64,000 bases of DNA from Lewinella sp050633125 (GTDB lineage Bacteria; Bacteroidota; Bacteroidia; Chitinophagales; Saprospiraceae). Position numbers and translations under genes: made by a program. The stretch covers positions 1 through 64,000 of the forward strand of contig NZ_JBOEFX010000022.1 of NCBI RefSeq assembly GCF_050633125.1. Reading direction: 5' to 3'. The notes beneath the pieces were generated by a model. It was not told the origin of the DNA. It searched no databases and saw only the letters and a list, made by a program, of their open reading frames with translations. This document shows, piece after piece, positions 37,048 through 46,491 of the stretch; positions within the stretch are counted from its first letter, which is position 1, and every line of letters begins with the position of its first letter.

Positions 37048-37647
37048 ATGAAGACCGTTCTTTCCCTTTTCACTTCATTGGTTGTTATTTCTCTGCTACT
37101 CATTTCTTGCGATTCCCCACCAACACCACCGACAACTCCTGAAGAAAAAGAACCGCTGGCTTTTAGTGCACCTCAGCCAGAGTTTACCGTCACTGTTACA
37201 GAAGCTGAATTGGCTAGCCCTCGTAAAGAATTGAAAGGAGAACTCAATGGCGTGGACATCACTATCGATTATGGTAGCCCCTCTACCAAAGGGCGGGCCA
37301 TCTGGGGTTCACTCGTTCCTTACGGAGAAGTTTGGCGGACAGGAGCCAACGAAGCAACACGTATTACATTTGACGAATCTATTCTAGTAGGAGACGACAT
37401 CTTGGCCGCTGGCACCTACAGCCTTTTTACAATTCCTGCCGAAAAAGAATGGCAAGTCATTTTCAATAAAGTTGTTGATCAATGGGGGGCTTACGAATAT
37501 GATGCAGCTCAGGATGCCCTCCGTGTTCCTGTCAAGCCTGTTGGTGTAGATTCCAGCAGTGCTACCCTCGAATTCCGGTTGGCACCAGGGAAAATAGTGA
37601 TGCAGTGGGATAAATTGGTCCTGCCCATTTTCCTTACGGAGGCGTAA
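37048..37647 (+). CDS. DUF2911-family lipoprotein
   Basis: 199 residues. Lipoprotein signal MKTVLSLFTSLVVISLLLIS followed by Cys 21 (LLISCDS), then a proline-rich linker. The DUF2911 core is unmistakable: VDITIDYGSPSTKGRAIWGS, LVPYGEVWRTGANEATRITF, LAAGTYSLFTIPAEKEWQVI and FNKVVDQWGAYEYDAAQDAL. The family is frequent in Bacteroidota envelopes; a beta-sandwich is predicted and the function is unknown. It is monocistronic as far as visible. Confidence 0.85.
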   Translation: MKTVLSLFTSLVVISLLLISCDSPPTPPTTPEEKEPLAFSAPQPEFTVTVTEAELASPRKELKGELNGVDITIDYGSPSTKGRAIWGSLVPYGEVWRTGANEATRITFDESILVGDDILAAGTYSLFTIPAEKEWQVIFNKVVDQWGAYEYDAAQDALRVPVKPVGVDSSSATLEFRLAPGKIVMQWDKLVLPIFLTEA

Positions 37648-37724
37648 GGAGGGTAGAATGGGCCGTATCTTTACAGCATTTTTCCGAAAGTCCAGATAAG
37701 AACGTATTTTCTCCTAGAAGGTGC

Positions 37725-37732
37725 TATTTTTG
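37725..37732 (+). promoter_or_regulatory. -7 promoter box TATTTTTG
   Basis: An exact TAnnTTTG match 25 bases before the ATG of the methyltransferase gene. The -33 region is T-rich (gtatttt) but has no clear TTTG. Confidence 0.5.
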
Positions 37733-37757
37733 CGAGCTCTAATAGCAACCAACAAGC

Positions 37758-38693
37758 ATGAAGAAGTGGTACCTTAAGGCCATTGTCCAAAAAATTATTT
37801 CTTTTCTCCCTTTTCGGAACCGGATTAATTTTTTCTTTCAGAAGTACGTCACCAAAGGTGTTGATCTACACGAGGAGCATTTTTTCAATAAGTTCCAGCA
37901 TTTGCTGGATCACTTGGCGCATTTTTCTGCCACCAATGGGAAAGATCAATTAAAAGGAGTTACCTGCCTGGAATTGGGTACTGGCTGGTATCCTATCATT
38001 CCGATTGGTTACTTCCTTAAAGGGGCCGATAAAATTTATAGCGTTGATATTTCCGCTCACCTGACCACTGCTACCCTCTTGCGTTGCCTCGAAGAAATTG
38101 ATCGCCATCAGGAGCGTTTTCTCGCTGGCTTGGGAGCTATTGATCAGGACCGCTGGCAAATTCTTCAGGACATCCGGAAGCAAGCTACCCCCACCAGTTC
38201 GTTAAACAGCCTGTGCGCAAGGTTGAACTTTGTCCCTATTGTAAAAGATATTCGTGCACTTGAGTTACCCGAAGAGAAAATCCTCCTCCTTTCCTCCAAC
38301 AATACTTACGAGCACATTTATCCGCAAGTACTAGGTGGTATTGTCGAAAAATTGTGGAGCCTAACTGCCCCTGGCGGCGTGATGAGCCATTTCATTGACA
38401 TGTCAGATCATTTTGCCCACATGGACAAAAGCATTACGATCTACAACTTCCTTCGTTTTTCGGAAACGCAATGGCAGTGGATCGATAACCCCATCCAACC
38501 ACAAAACAGATGGCGGTTACAAACTTACCGCGAGCTCTATCAGCAATTGGCTATCCCATATTCCGAAGAAAAAAATCGCGCAGGTAACCTCGCCGAGGTC
38601 CGGCAGATTCCTCTTGCGGCTCCCTATGCTCAAATGCCCGAAGAAGAAGTGGCTATTAGCCATGCTTATCTTGTGAGTCGAAGGCCAGCTTAG
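37758..38693 (+). CDS. SAM-dependent methyltransferase-like protein
   Basis: 311 residues, cytoplasmic. The SAM-binding motif I is visible at about 74-90 (GVTCLELGTGWYPIIPIGYF), followed by an acidic motif II in DKIYSVDISAHL. Later segments (LPEEKILLLSSNNTYEHIYP, LWSLTAPGGVMSHFIDMSDH) fit motifs IV-VI of class I methyltransferases. The substrate is not identifiable. The gene stops 3 bases before the end of rpiA on the opposite strand, with no room for a separate terminator. Confidence 0.7.
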   Translation: MKKWYLKAIVQKIISFLPFRNRINFFFQKYVTKGVDLHEEHFFNKFQHLLDHLAHFSATNGKDQLKGVTCLELGTGWYPIIPIGYFLKGADKIYSVDISAHLTTATLLRCLEEIDRHQERFLAGLGAIDQDRWQILQDIRKQATPTSSLNSLCARLNFVPIVKDIRALELPEEKILLLSSNNTYEHIYPQVLGGIVEKLWSLTAPGGVMSHFIDMSDHFAHMDKSITIYNFLRFSETQWQWIDNPIQPQNRWRLQTYRELYQQLAIPYSEEKNRAGNLAEVRQIPLAAPYAQMPEEEVAISHAYLVSRRPA

Positions 38694-38696
38694 TGG

Positions 38697-39380
38697 CTAT
38701 CCAAACACCTTGACTTCATCTCCCTGCCCAACAATAACCTGGGTAGCCAGGCCTAGAAAAAGACCAGTCTCTACAATACCGGGCACCAAGTGCAACTCCA
38801 AATCTAGCCGTTCTGGGTCTGTAATTTTTTCTAGCTGGCAATCAAGGATGTAATTTTGATTATCCGTCAGGTAAGGCGTACCATCCTTTTTAGTTCGTAG
38901 CGTTGGGCGGCAACCTTTCTCCGTCAGTACACGCTCTACCAAGCGGATTGCTTTTGGTAATACTTCCACCGGTAGCGGAAACGCCCCCAGGTGTTCTACC
39001 TTTTTGGAGGCATCCGAAATCACCAGCATAATGTCTGAGGCAAAAGCTACCAGTTTTTCCCGAAAGAGTGCACCACCACCACCTTTGATTAATCGCAGGT
39101 GAGGGTCAAACTCATCAGCACCATCAATGGTTAGGTCTATACGATCAACATCAGCCAGCTCTATCAGCGGGACACCATAGCTCCGTGCCTGGGTAGCCGT
39201 AGCTTCTGAGGTGGGTATCGCACGGATATTCGTAAGCGTCCCCGCTTGCCATTGCTCACCAATTGCTTCGATAGCAAAATAGGCTGTACTGCCTGTTCCT
39301 AGCCCCAGCGTCATACCAGACTGCACCTGTTCAACAGCTTTGAGGGCCGCATTTTTCTTTTCTTGTGTCTTGTTACTCAT
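38697..39380 (-). CDS. rpiA: Ribose-5-phosphate isomerase A
   Basis: Interconverts ribose-5-phosphate and ribulose-5-phosphate in the pentose phosphate pathway. The ATG at 39380 (MSNKTQEKKNAALKAVEQV) is chosen; the frame extends only to a TTG six codons upstream. Diagnostic stretches: GMTLGLGTGSTAYFAIEAIG, LTIDGADEFDPHLRLIKGGG, GALFREKLVAFAS and PVEVLPKAI. The length of 227 residues is normal. It is followed convergently by the methyltransferase; upstream on the same strand is a small membrane protein. Confidence 0.96.
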   Translation of the reverse strand: MSNKTQEKKNAALKAVEQVQSGMTLGLGTGSTAYFAIEAIGEQWQAGTLTNIRAIPTSEATATQARSYGVPLIELADVDRIDLTIDGADEFDPHLRLIKGGGGALFREKLVAFASDIMLVISDASKKVEHLGAFPLPVEVLPKAIRLVERVLTEKGCRPTLRTKKDGTPYLTDNQNYILDCQLEKITDPERLDLELHLVPGIVETGLFLGLATQVIVGQGDEVKVFG

Positions 39381-39413
39381 CGTCCTTTTATTGCGCAAAA
39401 AACAATTCCCGTT

Positions 39414-39920
39414 TTATCCCTTTATCAGCCGAGACCATCCTAAACGGATGACCAGCATTAACCCGGCAAAAATGAGGAGTACCGTCTGAAAAGGCATATA
39501 ACTGAAGACCACAATCCTGGTACGGTCAATAAACCACATAATGGCCAGTGCAGCGCAGATCATCATCACCAAACCTGATAGCTTATCAAAGCCGGGAATC
39601 CGATCCATATTTACATTTTTCCGCACAATAAGTATCGTAGCGATCATACTAATCACTGGCAGTACTTCCAATAGAATATTCATATCAAAAATACTCCGTC
39701 GTTCAAAGAGGAAGAGGTAAATCTGAAGGCTTATCGCAAAAATACCGGGCACACACACCAGGTACAACAATGCACTGTAAAGATATTTCCAAGGGCTGTC
39801 TTCACCTTCGCCTTTGGCCAACCAGCCGGTAAGAAGTGCTACCAAGACAATCATGGTAAAATAAAACACAATGTAAATGGGTTGAGCCGAAGTGGCATCG
39901 AAAAAATCGCGCAGTGTCAT
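39414..39920 (-). CDS. Small integral membrane protein, unknown function
   Basis: 168 residues with about five hydrophobic segments (IYIVFYFTMIVLVALLTGWL; ALLYLVCVPGIFAISLQIYL; VLPVISMIATILIV; LVMMICAALAIMWF; TVLLIFAGLMLVIRL). Not recognised as a known family. A charged loop (KGEGEDSPWKY) follows the first helix. It lies directly upstream of rpiA (33 bases) and may share its transcript. Confidence 0.6.
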   Translation of the reverse strand: MTLRDFFDATSAQPIYIVFYFTMIVLVALLTGWLAKGEGEDSPWKYLYSALLYLVCVPGIFAISLQIYLFLFERRSIFDMNILLEVLPVISMIATILIVRKNVNMDRIPGFDKLSGLVMMICAALAIMWFIDRTRIVVFSYMPFQTVLLIFAGLMLVIRLGWSRLIKG

Positions 39921-40033
39921 CCTGATAGGTTTTGATCAGCGCAAAGATAAAATAGTAAGTTAGACTTTCCGTTAACCTAACTAAGAGCTTGCTGAGAAAT
40001 TTCATTTGGTGAAAAACGATTACTCCACAAGTA

Positions 40034-40528
40034 CTAAAAACTAATATCAAGAATCCTCAGACGCAAGCGGTGGCCTTCGCCAAAGCGCAACCGCCTGGTT
40101 CCAAACAAAACAGGCAACAGTAAGCCCGTCCCGGCAGCCACCCCGGTCACGATGGCATCACTGCTTCTATATCCTGTCTCAGGATCGCCATCGGTAGCTG
40201 TTCCCAACAGTGCAAACCCTGACCAAGACACGCCAAAGGTGATCAACATCATACCTATATTACGTGCCCAAGGTTTTCCCTGGCGCAGCATCGCAATATC
40301 CTCAATGGCCACATAACGATCAGGAAAAACCAAGGCCTGGGTATCATCACGGAGGTCATAGATACGCTCACCGTACCAATCCTTCTCCCCTACAAGTTGG
40401 TATTGGATATAATCACCCACGTATAATTTTGTCGTATGAGCACTGTTGAGTTTCTCAATAAGTAAGACACGCTGAGCAGAGAGAGTACTCACCGTAAGAA
40501 AGCAAACAAACAGGTATAGGTAGCGCAT
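40034..40528 (-). CDS. Small secreted protein with a membrane-helix pair
   Basis: 164 residues from the ATG at 40528, which gives a signal peptide (MRYLYLFVCFLTVSTLSAQ); an upstream ATG at 40561 would hide it. The mature part starts RVLLIEKLNSAHTTKLYVGD, a small beta-rich domain (YQLVGEKDWYGERIYDLRDD, VALEDIAMLRQG-like segment), followed by two hydrophobic stretches (NIGMMLITFGVSWSGFALLG and AIVTGVAAGTGLLLPVLFG). Function is unknown. It follows rnpA on the same strand. Confidence 0.6.
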   Translation of the reverse strand: MRYLYLFVCFLTVSTLSAQRVLLIEKLNSAHTTKLYVGDYIQYQLVGEKDWYGERIYDLRDDTQALVFPDRYVAIEDIAMLRQGKPWARNIGMMLITFGVSWSGFALLGTATDGDPETGYRSSDAIVTGVAAGTGLLLPVLFGTRRLRFGEGHRLRLRILDISF

Positions 40529-40570
40529 ACTTTTGGATTTGATATATACACCAAAGACCACTCACCCGCC

Positions 40571-40978
40571 CTAAGCGTTGGTCTGTGATAACGGATATTG
40601 TTTTATAAACTTGGTGATCAACTTGCGCATCGCTTTATCCACTTTGGCGTATTCCGGTAGTTCTTTTCCAATAAAAATAATCATCCAAGCCAGCTGAGGG
40701 CTGTCTTCAGGTAAGGCATCGTATAATTCGTTCTTCCGCAAACGGTAAGCTTCCCGCACCAGTCGTTTTACTCGGTTACGATCTACAGCGTGCTTAAAGC
40801 GGCGCTTGGAAACGCTTACCGTAAACTGTATCGGAAAATCACTTCGAGCCTCCTCCACAGGGCGCCACACCAAGCGGAAAGGGTACTGCATCAGCGCACT
40901 ACTTCCTGGCTCAAAAAGCCGTTCCAGCTCCTTTCGACTCTTTAAGCGCTCACCTCGTTGAAAACGAAAATCATTCAT
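40571..40978 (-). CDS. rnpA: Ribonuclease P protein component
   Basis: The protein subunit that assists the RNase P RNA in 5' maturation of tRNA. The start at 40978 (MNDFRFQRGERLKSRKELER) fits the family; the frame extends 18 codons upstream without homology. The RNR signature is clear: SKRRFKHAVDRNRVKRLVRE, followed by AYRLRKNEL. The length of 135 residues is usual. rpmH, its common partner, is not adjacent; upstream is divergent radC. A TATCTTCG box lies just before the start on the minus strand. Confidence 0.93.
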   Translation of the reverse strand: MNDFRFQRGERLKSRKELERLFEPGSSALMQYPFRLVWRPVEEARSDFPIQFTVSVSKRRFKHAVDRNRVKRLVREAYRLRKNELYDALPEDSPQLAWMIIFIGKELPEYAKVDKAMRKLITKFIKQYPLSQTNA

Positions 40979-41016
40979 AAAAGCGAAGATAGGTAACCTG
41001 TTTTTAATTTTATCTT

Positions 41017-41024
41017 TATCTTTG
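41017..41024 (+). promoter_or_regulatory. Possible -7 box TATCTTTG for radC
   Basis: An exact TAnnTTTG on the plus strand in the rnpA/radC divergent region, 169 bases before the radC ATG. It would give a long leader, so the assignment is uncertain. Confidence 0.3.
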
Positions 41025-41193
41025 AGAAACACCGATCCAGGACGGGTCGGATATACGCGTACATCAACGCACGGAAACGGAACACGACTTATGCTCTAGT
41101 CTCCTTCCTCCCTCTTAAATTCCGGGTAAGCATTTTCCTTCAACCTCTTTTGTCTGCGACCAGCTAGCGTACAGGCAAATCTAATGCTATACC

Positions 41194-41919
41194 ATGTCCG
41201 TTATTCCAACATTCAACAACTACTCCTCCAATTCCTTAGCCATTACTGCCTGGGCAGAAGAAGACCGCCCCCGGGAAAAGCTCCTCCTTAAAGGCCGACA
41301 ACAACTTAGTGATGCCGAGTTGGTCGCTATCTTGCTAGGCTCTGGTAGCCGTCAGGAAAGTGCACTCGCCCTGGCCCAACGTATCTTAAAAGCTGTAGAC
41401 AACAACCTCCACACGCTCAGCAAACAAACCTGTGCCGATCTCCTAAAGTTCCGCGGCATCGGAGAAGCCAAAGCCGTGACCATCATCGCTGCCTTAGAGC
41501 TAGGTCGCCGCCGTCAACTCACGCCATTGAGTGATCGCCCGCAGGTGCGTAAAAGCGCCGATGCTTACCACTGCCTCGCGCCTTTGATCGCCGACCTCGA
41601 ACACGAAGAATGCTGGATGCTCTGCCTCAATCGGGCCAATTATATCGTCCACCGTATAAAAATAAGCTCCGGCGGCCGTGCAGGCACTGTCGTCGATGCC
41701 AAGCTCGTCTTCGGCCGCGCGCTGGAACTCAAAGCTTCCTCCATCATCTTGGCCCACAACCACCCCAGCACCAACCTCCAACCTAGCCAGGCCGACTGCC
41801 AGCTCACTCACAAACTATTCCTGGCCGGCAAGCAGCTCGACCTGCCGCTACTCGATCATCTCATTATCAGTGAAAAGGGCTTCTATAGTTTTGCTGATGA
41901 AGGAGAGATGGAAGGGTGA
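41194..41919 (+). CDS. radC: RadC-family JAMM protein
   Basis: 241 residues. The N-terminal helix-hairpin-helix part (AEEDRPREKLLLKGRQQLSD, LLKFRGIGEAKAVTIIAALE) is followed by a JAB/MPN-type metal site: the upstream EHEECW segment and HNHPSTNLQPSQAD near residue 188, giving HxHP-x(n)-D. Historically named a DNA repair protein, but its true role is unresolved. It is divergent from rnpA; a long palindromic repeat follows. Confidence 0.93.
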   Translation: MSVIPTFNNYSSNSLAITAWAEEDRPREKLLLKGRQQLSDAELVAILLGSGSRQESALALAQRILKAVDNNLHTLSKQTCADLLKFRGIGEAKAVTIIAALELGRRRQLTPLSDRPQVRKSADAYHCLAPLIADLEHEECWMLCLNRANYIVHRIKISSGGRAGTVVDAKLVFGRALELKASSIILAHNHPSTNLQPSQADCQLTHKLFLAGKQLDLPLLDHLIISEKGFYSFADEGEMEG

Positions 41920-41934
41920 GGCAGGGCGCGAGGC

Positions 41935-42038
41935 AGGATAGAACACGGATCGGACAGATGAAACAGGATCTACACGGCTTTTCTTTTTAAGAAAACCTGT
42001 GCAAATCCGTCTGATCCGTTCGATCTGTGGCCTATCCT
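41935..42038. repeat. Long imperfect palindromic element
   Basis: An outer dyad (aggatagaacacggatcg against cgatctgtggcctatcct, 15 of 18 pairs) encloses further complementary pieces (acaggatc region against cctgt; cggatcgg against ctgatccgt), with an A/T loop around 41978-41995. It fills the gap between the convergent radC and BNR genes. It is probably a dispersed repeat that also acts as a bidirectional terminator (inference). Confidence 0.55.
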
Positions 42039-42045
42039 ATTTGAC

Positions 42046-45000
42046 TTAGTGTTTCACCAACTGCCCACTGGTCACTTGCTCACCATTTACAATACGGTAA
42101 GTATACGTTCCCGCTGGCAAGCTAGCCAAACGTAGGTACACACTGCCCTCAAAGCGAGTCGTACGTAGCAGGCGGCCTTCCGCATTGAACAACTGAAATA
42201 CATTTTGCCCGACCAACTGGCTCTCTATCCGCAGTTGGCTATTCGCGCCAATCGGGTTGGGAAACACACGCGCCCAAGCATCTGCCAACGGTGCTTCTTC
42301 CGTATCTACAATGATCAACGCTTCGTCGCCACCCAGCGCAAACTGGCCAAATGCTGTAATCTCGCTATCGGTACTAAACACCAAACCATTGGTCGCTTCA
42401 TCAGCCATATCAGCCTGGTCTACAAAAGCACCCCATGCTGTAACATCGGCATTGGCCCAGCGCTGGTAGAGAATAAACTGCTCTGGCGCTACCGCCGTGG
42501 TCGCATCTACTGCGGGAATGCCCGTAAACGCCAAGCTTTCCAACTCGGTAAATGGGGTTTCACCATAGTTGTTTACAATCCAATACTGCGCCGTTGGCAG
42601 GCTATTTTCTGGTAATAAACTCGGGGTGTTTTCCAATCTAGTCACCACCACTTCTTCTACGGGGTAGATGCCTGCCGAAGGAAAACCAAGCATCAATTGC
42701 TCTTCCTCAAAAGCGTAACTACCACCAGCATCTACGGCCTGCTTACTGCTGCTACCGTCGCCAATAGGCGCGCCCGAAGGTGTTCTTTCCGCAATACCTG
42801 ATAAAATTCCGTGGTTATTGTTGGCACGATCATATACCGCTCCGCTAAACTCATTGAATTGGTAATACCCCAGTAATGTTTCATCGTACAGTTCATGGGC
42901 GGGGTCCACCTGGCGCTGCTTGGTAAGGTGCCGCCAGGTACGGATCTCGTCCCTATCCAGTGCCCGGTTCCAAATCACTGCTTCGTCAAGCTGGCCACGG
43001 AAGTTGCGCGAGCCCCATCCCTGATAGCTTCCTATTCGGAAATTACCCCAAAAAGCAGGTTCTACCGGTTCGTCAAAAACACGCGTCACCTCCTCTTCAT
43101 TAAGGTAAAAGGTCACCTGCTCAGGCGTGATCACCATCACCACAAACGACCATTCATCTTCCGGCACACGTAGGCCACTGCTCCATGCCCAGTGGGTACT
43201 GCCTCCTGGCCAGTGGTAGCCCAGTTCATTGTTTCCTCGCAGGTTCATCCCTGCGCCGGTAGCATCATTAAAAACAAGACCGGTATAATCATCCTGCACG
43301 CCTTCGGGCCGAACCCACGCCATCAGCGTCATCGTATTCGTCGTAACATCCAGCGATGTGGAAGAAATAAAATGCCCATTATCGCCAGCGCATACCAGGG
43401 CTTGCCCCGCTAGCAACTGTGGGCTACAATCGTCGCCCACTTCAATAAATGCTTCCAGGTTTTGGCTTTCGCCATTTACCGTCAGGCTCACATCGTAAGT
43501 ACCGGCGGCACTGTAAATCACCATCGGGTTGCGCTCACTGGTACTGCTCACCCAGCTTGCCCCCGGAAATTCCCAGGCAAAGGTTGCATCAAACGGTGCC
43601 GTCGAGTGATCTGCAAAACGGAAGGTATCCCGGCTACAGCCCGAAAAGTATTTGTCCACGGCTATCTGTGGCTCCACACTGCTGATTTGTGCCAAATCCG
43701 ACTTCCACACACTACGGTTTGTGGCATTAAAGATCGTCCCGTTGCGGTAGCTGATCGCTAGCTGGCGCGAACGGGCACTTGCTGGCAAATCATCCGCAAA
43801 CAGCTCCCAACCGGCGTAGCCTGTAGGGCTCTGGTACACCGAGCGTGTTGTTCCCAAATACAACTGGTTATCCGTACCGCGCTGGGTAATCACATTCGTC
43901 AATACCTCACCTGCTAGAGCGGCACTACTGATGTCATACCAGGTTTCGCCGCCATTATCCGAGCGCAGAATCTTGTTGGCATCGTCCGTTGATCGTCCAA
44001 TTCTCGCCGCCCAGATGATCTGTGCATCGTTGTAGCTCACTTCTATATCGTAGGGTACGCCACTACTAGCGGTGGCTAGTGGTGTTATGTTGGTCCAGTT
44101 CAGGCCACCATCCGTCGTACGGTAAATCTTTTTTGCCCCCCAATAATCAGGGAAGGTCGTCACATACATGGTTTGCGGGTCCGTCCAGGCTACTTCCACA
44201 TCGCCCACTTCTTCTCCAAAATCATAGAGTTGCGATACGCTGCGGTTGTCGTCTTCGGTTTTGTACAGTCCGTTTCCATTACCAAAATAATGAACATTGT
44301 AATTATCGCTGGCAAACTCTATTTGACTAAACCGCCCGGTCACATAGGTCCACGATGGCTCCATAGCATACCCTCGGGTTGTAGGTGCTACCGTTCGGTC
44401 GGCAGGCATTCGCTTGATGTTGTAGTTGCTGTACACCTGGTCTTCGCGAATGGGGTTCACCGCGCCGCCTACGCCATCACCACCATCAATACAGGCCCAA
44501 TCGTTGATGTATACGTTGCCGTTTTTCACCAAGGTCCCGTTGTGGTAGGCGCCACCAATCATCAGCTCGTCATTATTGAACCCAAGCCCGAAGCCCCAAA
44601 AATCAGACCCCGCGATACCAAACATGCTGCGGTCAAAATTCTCGCCATTGTCTGTCGAGTAAAAGATACCGCCATCATTGGCTACCCACAGGTCGCCGTT
44701 GGGGTAAAAGTTAATATCATGAATATCGGCGTGTACGTAGTTGGGCTTATACGAGTGACTCCACTTCGACGGGCAGGTAAACGTATTCCCACCATCATTC
44801 GACACCCACATGTTCACACCTCCTACAAATACCTGATCGGCATTCGTGGGTGATACCGCCAACGCCAAATCGTAGTAGTATTGCCCACCGTCATCCGTGC
44901 CATCATCAGCCCAGGCCATCATGTTGATATTATCCAATGCTGCTGGCCCTCCTGGTTGATCACCACAGCAACTAAAGGTCCAACTAGTACCTTGGTCTTC

Positions 45001-46077
45001 ACTCACGTAGATGCCGTACAGGCCACTACCGTCATTTACTTGCCCTGTTAGCAAAGCGTATATCTTATTGGGAGCTGCAGGGCTCACCGCTATTTCTGCA
45101 CGTTTATTTTCAAAGCCTCCACCGGGTATTGGCCAGCCTCCAGACTGAAGCATAAAGTTTTCTCCGCTATCGTTAGAACGATAAAATTCCGTCCGGCTCC
45201 CCGTTTGGCGAATCACATACATCACTTCACTGTTCACGGGATGAAACTCTATCTCCTGAAAATCGCCAAAAAGTACCTCCGTCCAGTTGTTACCATTGTC
45301 TATAGACCGGTACAGGCCGTCATTGGTAGCAGCCCAAAGCGCACCGCTTCCTGGAGCAATCTTAATATCTTTTGTAGACAGGTCCTGTGCCTGAAAGGCC
45401 GCATCTCCGGTCGGTGTCCAGTTGTTGCCACCATCCGTAGTACGGTAAACACTGCCCATCATGGCGGCATATACTCGGCTATTATCTGCGGGGTCTATTT
45501 CTACGGCATACACACTATTGGCCACTTGATCCAGGGTCACATTCGTCCAAGAGCTTCCCCGATCGGTACTTTTCCACAGGCCAGCTGTAGCCGTTCCTGC
45601 GTACATCAGGTTGGCATCTACAGTACTTTGCTCTATCGTATATACGTGGGCAGCACCGGGGGCATAGCTTCGTCCACCCGCATCATGATCCCAATCATGG
45701 GGCCCTATACTCGTCCAGTTGCCCGAGCGGCCTGCTTGCTGCTCCTCATACCGTTCCAAGTAGCGCTCTTCTGCCGTTTTCATGGCTTGCCGCTCGGCAG
45801 CTGTCAGCTCCGGATTAGTCATCTGAAAAGCGTAAGTTTCTCGCTCTCGCAGCAGTCGTTTCAGGTATTGTGTATGCCCGTTTTTCACGAAAGTGTTTTC
45901 CGCATAGTAGGCCTTAAAAGCTGCCAGTACCGCTCCTACATCAGCGTTATCAGCATAAAGCATTTGTACCCATTGTGGCAGGTCTTCCTGCTCTGGCCCA
46001 CCGTAGGGAGCTTCAACCTGGCTAATACCAAGGCTTGTAAATGCACTCAAAAAAAAGCATAGTAAAAGCGTTCTCAT
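42046..46077 (-). CDS. Secreted BNR-PKD-LamG protein with type A T9SS tail
   Basis: 1,343 residues with a signal peptide (MRTLLLCFFLSAFTSLGISQ). An N-terminal helical region (about 25-115) is followed by many Asp-box repeats (about 150-800; KSTDRGSSWTNVT, RTTDGGNNWTPTG, VSNDGGNTF, YSTDNGENF) forming VPS10/sortilin-like propellers. Then come a PKD-like domain (FAWEFPGASW, about 800-885), a LamG/concanavalin-like domain (MTLMAWVRPEGVQDDYTGLV...FRGQLDEAVIWNRALDRDEI, about 890-1060), a linker and a type A sorting tail (VFPNPIGANSQLRI to QLVKH, about 1265-1343). It is probably cell-surface and glycan- or protein-binding. It is unrelated in layout to the BNR protein at 0.3 kb beyond the propeller. 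Confidence 0.88.
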   Translation of the reverse strand: MRTLLLCFFLSAFTSLGISQVEAPYGGPEQEDLPQWVQMLYADNADVGAVLAAFKAYYAENTFVKNGHTQYLKRLLRERETYAFQMTNPELTAAERQAMKTAEERYLERYEEQQAGRSGNWTSIGPHDWDHDAGGRSYAPGAAHVYTIEQSTVDANLMYAGTATAGLWKSTDRGSSWTNVTLDQVANSVYAVEIDPADNSRVYAAMMGSVYRTTDGGNNWTPTGDAAFQAQDLSTKDIKIAPGSGALWAATNDGLYRSIDNGNNWTEVLFGDFQEIEFHPVNSEVMYVIRQTGSRTEFYRSNDSGENFMLQSGGWPIPGGGFENKRAEIAVSPAAPNKIYALLTGQVNDGSGLYGIYVSEDQGTSWTFSCCGDQPGGPAALDNINMMAWADDGTDDGGQYYYDLALAVSPTNADQVFVGGVNMWVSNDGGNTFTCPSKWSHSYKPNYVHADIHDINFYPNGDLWVANDGGIFYSTDNGENFDRSMFGIAGSDFWGFGLGFNNDELMIGGAYHNGTLVKNGNVYINDWACIDGGDGVGGAVNPIREDQVYSNYNIKRMPADRTVAPTTRGYAMEPSWTYVTGRFSQIEFASDNYNVHYFGNGNGLYKTEDDNRSVSQLYDFGEEVGDVEVAWTDPQTMYVTTFPDYWGAKKIYRTTDGGLNWTNITPLATASSGVPYDIEVSYNDAQIIWAARIGRSTDDANKILRSDNGGETWYDISSAALAGEVLTNVITQRGTDNQLYLGTTRSVYQSPTGYAGWELFADDLPASARSRQLAISYRNGTIFNATNRSVWKSDLAQISSVEPQIAVDKYFSGCSRDTFRFADHSTAPFDATFAWEFPGASWVSSTSERNPMVIYSAAGTYDVSLTVNGESQNLEAFIEVGDDCSPQLLAGQALVCAGDNGHFISSTSLDVTTNTMTLMAWVRPEGVQDDYTGLVFNDATGAGMNLRGNNELGYHWPGGSTHWAWSSGLRVPEDEWSFVVMVITPEQVTFYLNEEEVTRVFDEPVEPAFWGNFRIGSYQGWGSRNFRGQLDEAVIWNRALDRDEIRTWRHLTKQRQVDPAHELYDETLLGYYQFNEFSGAVYDRANNNHGILSGIAERTPSGAPIGDGSSSKQAVDAGGSYAFEEEQLMLGFPSAGIYPVEEVVVTRLENTPSLLPENSLPTAQYWIVNNYGETPFTELESLAFTGIPAVDATTAVAPEQFILYQRWANADVTAWGAFVDQADMADEATNGLVFSTDSEITAFGQFALGGDEALIIVDTEEAPLADAWARVFPNPIGANSQLRIESQLVGQNVFQLFNAEGRLLRTTRFEGSVYLRLASLPAGTYTYRIVNGEQVTSGQLVKH

Positions 46078-46387
46078 ACCGGATAGTTATGATTCTTGAC
46101 AATAATTGTAAAAGGATTGGATCTTGTATGGGGCCTTCCCTCGCCCCTGAAGGGCGGGGCCGCTACGTTTCAGGGCTCACTCTTCGTTCGGCCAGCTCTC
46201 CCGATTAAATCGGTATCGCTGTCTGCCCCTGCCAAAGCAGGGCCACCCTTGCACATCGCTAGGCCGAAAGTGTCCACAAAATAAGCTTATCTCCGTCAAA
46301 CTACAGTATGTAGCAAGAGAACTGTCAGCTATACTTCGGAAAAAGAGGGAGGTGGGGGGGGAAATCACCAATGATTTGGCCAATTGA
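46078..46387. other. Intergenic region with GC-rich island
   Basis: No gene. Positions about 46130-46270 are GC-rich with several small hairpins (cgcccctgaagggcg, ccctgccaaagcaggg, ccgattaaatcgg), resembling the islands at 0.1, 13.8 and 59.4 kb. A G run (ggtggggggggaaa) lies at about 46350-46362. An 81-codon open frame on the minus strand (46177-46422) spans it, but only its first codons have a meaning, as part of the pfk relic next to it. Confidence 0.5.
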
Positions 46388-46491
46388 ATTTCATAAAATT
46401 TGCAATACTCAGGTTCGCCCAATAAGTCTGCGACTTTTGAACAATCTGTTGCTGTGAGATCGTCTAAATTGGGCTTTAGCCAAAAGTACAG
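46388..46491 (-). pseudogene. Relic of the 3' end of a phosphofructokinase gene
   Basis: On the minus strand the frame reads LKPNLDDLTATDCSKVADLL then GEPEYCKFYEI. It parallels the end of the intact pfk at 49.1 kb (FKSLDYITAKDYSRAADLL then DEPAAYDFHKI). At DNA level about 48 of 60 bases from 46410 match 49174 onward without gaps. An in-frame TAG lies just upstream (46492-46494) and the rest of the gene is gone. The CotH gene stands between relic and intact copy, both in the same orientation. Confidence 0.75.

Noticed and set aside
46177..46422. 81-codon minus-strand gene
   Set aside because: Its first codons belong to a pfk relic in the same frame and the rest crosses a GC-rich island; it is not a gene of its own.
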